Source: JAPLFM01 sp964650885
Lineage (GTDB): Bacteria; Bacteroidota; Ignavibacteria; Kapaibacteriales; UBA2268
Direction: 5' to 3'
Assembly: GCA_964650885.1 (NCBI GenBank)
Contig: CAZYXG010000073.1
Coordinates: 1-7,158, forward strand
Length of the DNA stretch: 7,158 nucleotides
Notes under the pieces: generated by a model
Told to the model about the DNA's origin: nothing
Database searches by the model: none
Seen by the model: only the letters and a program-made list of their open reading frames with translations
Shown: in pieces, positions 5,776 through 7,158 of the stretch
Layout: each line of letters begins with the position of its first letter
Position numbering within the stretch: position 1 is the first letter of the stretch
Translations under genes and position numbers: made by a program

Positions 5776-7074
5776 ATGAAAGGCAGAAGAAATTTCGTTA
5801 AGCAAATGGCAGGAGTGCTAGGCACTTTCTCCTTAGCTACTGGCTTCAATTCAATAATTAGCGGAGAGCTGCAAGCAGCCGAAAAAGCAAATAGTAAATT
5901 GCCAATTGGAGCGACTGCTCTCGATGAAGACTTTTGGTATTATATTCGAGAATGCTACACAGTTTCGCCCCACGTAATAAATTTAAACAATGGCGGTGTT
6001 GCTCCACAACCGAAAATCGTACAAGATGCCCTCGATAAATACAACCGACTTTGCAATGAAGCCCCTTCCTATTATATGTGGCGTGTGCTGGATGCTGGTC
6101 GAGAGCCACTGCGAGAGAACTTAGCAGAGCTGGCAGGTTGTTCTGCGGAAGAAATTGCTATCAATAGAAACGCTACCGAAGGGCTGAATTCAATAATCTT
6201 TGGCTTGAATTTGAAAGCTGGAGACGAAGTAGTGCTATGCAAACAAGACTATCCAAATATGATAAATGCTTGGAAGCAACGTGAGAAACGTGATGGTATT
6301 AAATTAGTTTGGATTACTATGGATTTGCCAATAGAAGACGAAACAGCAATGGCAGAAAAATACACTGCGGCTTTTACAGGCAAAACAAAAGTAGTACACG
6401 TTACTCACATGATTAATTGGGTTGGACAAATCACACCAGTACGCAAAATTGCAGACGAAGCACACAAGCGAGGTATAGATGTACTTTGCGATGGAGCTCA
6501 TAGCTTTGCTTTAATGGATTTTAAAATCGCAGATTTGGGTTGCGATTACTTTGCTTCGAGCTTGCACAAATGGATGTCTGCACCATTCGGAAGCGGAATG
6601 CTTTACATTAAAAAAGATAAAATTAAAGATGTCTGGGCTTTGCTTAGCAACGACAATCCAGATGGAGATAACATACGTAAGTTTGAATCGCTTGGCACAC
6701 GCTCTTTTGCTAGTGAAATGGCGATTGGCTATGCACTCGATTTCCATAATATGATTGGCTCTAAAAGAAAAGAAACACGATTGCACTTCTTAAAAAACTA
6801 CTGGGCAGAGCAAGTGAAAGATATACCGAAAGTGAAAATGAATACATCGCTCAATCCTAAGTTTGGCTGTGCGATTGGTAATTTTTCAATTGAAGGATTA
6901 GAACCAAGCGATATAGATAATAAGCTATTCAATAAATATAAAATCCACACAGTAGGCATAGTCTGGGACAACATCAAAGGAGTGCGAGTTACACCAAACG
7001 TTTACACTTCACTTAAAGACTTAGATAAATTAGTACGTGGAATAGAAGACATTGCTAAGAATGGAGCGAAGTAG
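5776..7074 (+). CDS. Tat-exported PLP enzyme, aminotransferase class V fold
   Basis: This 432-residue protein is of the class V aminotransferase / cysteine desulfurase / isopenicillin N epimerase type. Motifs in order: NLNNGG (69-74); NATEGLN (132-138), likely holding the PLP phosphate; DGAH (239-242), with Asp239 against the pyridine nitrogen; SLHKW, with Lys265 as the Schiff-base lysine; GTRS (307-310); and RVTP, with Arg404 the likely substrate-carboxylate Arg. The N-terminus GRRNFVKQ, followed by a moderate hydrophobic stretch to about residue 28, fits a Tat signal (RRxFxK: Arg4, Arg5, Phe7, Lys9), so the enzyme should fold with PLP inside the cell and then be exported. The cleavage site is unclear, perhaps near Ala34 or Ala35. 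The start lies 20 bases after the DUF2723 stop, with AAAGG at 5762-5766 as a possible ribosome site, which suggests co-transcription. I cannot assign a reaction: epimerase, lyase, desulfurase and transaminase all occur on this fold. The sequence does not look like kynureninase. Confidence 0.88.
   Translation: MKGRRNFVKQMAGVLGTFSLATGFNSIISGELQAAEKANSKLPIGATALDEDFWYYIRECYTVSPHVINLNNGGVAPQPKIVQDALDKYNRLCNEAPSYYMWRVLDAGREPLRENLAELAGCSAEEIAINRNATEGLNSIIFGLNLKAGDEVVLCKQDYPNMINAWKQREKRDGIKLVWITMDLPIEDETAMAEKYTAAFTGKTKVVHVTHMINWVGQITPVRKIADEAHKRGIDVLCDGAHSFALMDFKIADLGCDYFASSLHKWMSAPFGSGMLYIKKDKIKDVWALLSNDNPDGDNIRKFESLGTRSFASEMAIGYALDFHNMIGSKRKETRLHFLKNYWAEQVKDIPKVKMNTSLNPKFGCAIGNFSIEGLEPSDIDNKLFNKYKIHTVGIVWDNIKGVRVTPNVYTSLKDLDKLVRGIEDIAKNGAK
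5782..5877 (+). other. Predicted twin-arginine (Tat) signal of the PLP enzyme
   Basis: Residues 3-34 give Gly-Arg4-Arg5-Asn-Phe7-Val-Lys9, close to the S/T-RRxFLK consensus. A weakly hydrophobic Ala/Gly/Leu core (12-28) and a short polar stretch ending in Ala34-Ala35 follow. Weak hydrophobicity and a charged n-region are typical of Tat rather than Sec signals. The -3 residue is Leu or Gln rather than a small residue, so the exact cleavage site cannot be named. Confidence 0.7.
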
Positions 7075-7122
7075 TATAAATTTGTAAAAACATCTACTTA
7101 TAAATAACTTCACAAAAACAAA

Positions 7123-7156
7123 AAACGCTCCACTACTTTTTAATAGTGGAGCGTTT
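7123..7156. terminator. Perfect 13-bp hairpin terminator at the window end
   Basis: AAACGCTCCACTA (7123-7135) and TAGTGGAGCGTTT (7144-7156) are perfect complements around the 8-base loop CTTTTTAA. The hairpin lies 48 bases after the PLP enzyme stop and would end the operon transcript. On the plus strand the stem's own TTT is followed by AC, a short T-run. Read on the minus strand, the stem is followed by a long T-rich tract (complement of 7108-7122). It may therefore be bidirectional, or belong mainly to a minus-strand gene beyond the window. Confidence 0.8.
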
Positions 7157-7158
7157 AC

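Noticed and set aside
5776..7074. Kynureninase, suggested by the nearby 3-hydroxyanthranilate dioxygenase gene
   Set aside because: Both share the class V fold, but the motifs around Asp239 and Lys265 (DGAH, SLHKW, FGSGMLY) resemble the isopenicillin N epimerase / desulfurase branch rather than kynureninase. A Tat signal also does not fit a cytosolic NAD pathway enzyme.

Overview
The window is about 7.2 kb of AT-rich bacterial DNA carrying five protein-coding genes and no RNA genes, CRISPR array or recognisable mobile element. Several traits point to the phylum Bacteroidota. Three genes lack a clear Shine-Dalgarno sequence and the other two have only AAAGG-type ones. Two genes have the Bacteroidota-type -7 hexamer/octamer TAnnTTTG (as TAATTTTG) upstream. 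A DUF2723-type membrane protein, common in that phylum, is also present. I cannot name a genus.

Layout. (1) 1-183 is an AT-rich leader with a 10-bp inverted repeat. (2) 184-2340 (+) encodes an oligopeptidase B-type serine peptidase (S9A) with a complete catalytic triad and an unusual N-terminal signal peptide. A hairpin terminator follows at 2453-2491. (3) 2507-3148 (-) encodes a MarC-family inner-membrane protein, convergent with the peptidase gene. (4) 3243-3770 (+) encodes 3-hydroxyanthranilate 3,4-dioxygenase (nbaC/HAAO), divergent from the MarC gene, with every expected metal and substrate residue visible. (5) 3771-3919 is a repeat-rich intergenic region: a 12-bp inverted repeat overlaps a tandem pair of 12-bp direct repeats, and the second direct repeat contains a promoter-like TAATTTTG. 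(6) 3920-5755 (+) encodes a DUF2723 / TMEM260-like GT-C membrane protein with a short C-terminal TPR-like segment. (7) 5776-7074 (+), only 20 bp downstream and probably in the same transcript, encodes a Tat-exported PLP enzyme of the aminotransferase class V fold. (8) A perfect 13-bp hairpin at 7123-7156 closes the window.

How the genes relate. Most of the block looks like ordinary housekeeping or accessory chromosome: a peptidase, a membrane protein, and a single step of tryptophan-to-quinolinate (de novo NAD) metabolism. The most intriguing unit is the two-gene operon 3920-7074. It pairs a membrane GT-C-like protein, whose soluble domain probably faces the periplasm, with a folded, cofactor-bearing PLP enzyme that appears to be sent to the periplasm by Tat. 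Neither has a known substrate, so a shared envelope-modification role is only an inference. The signal peptide on an otherwise canonical oligopeptidase B is the second notable point.
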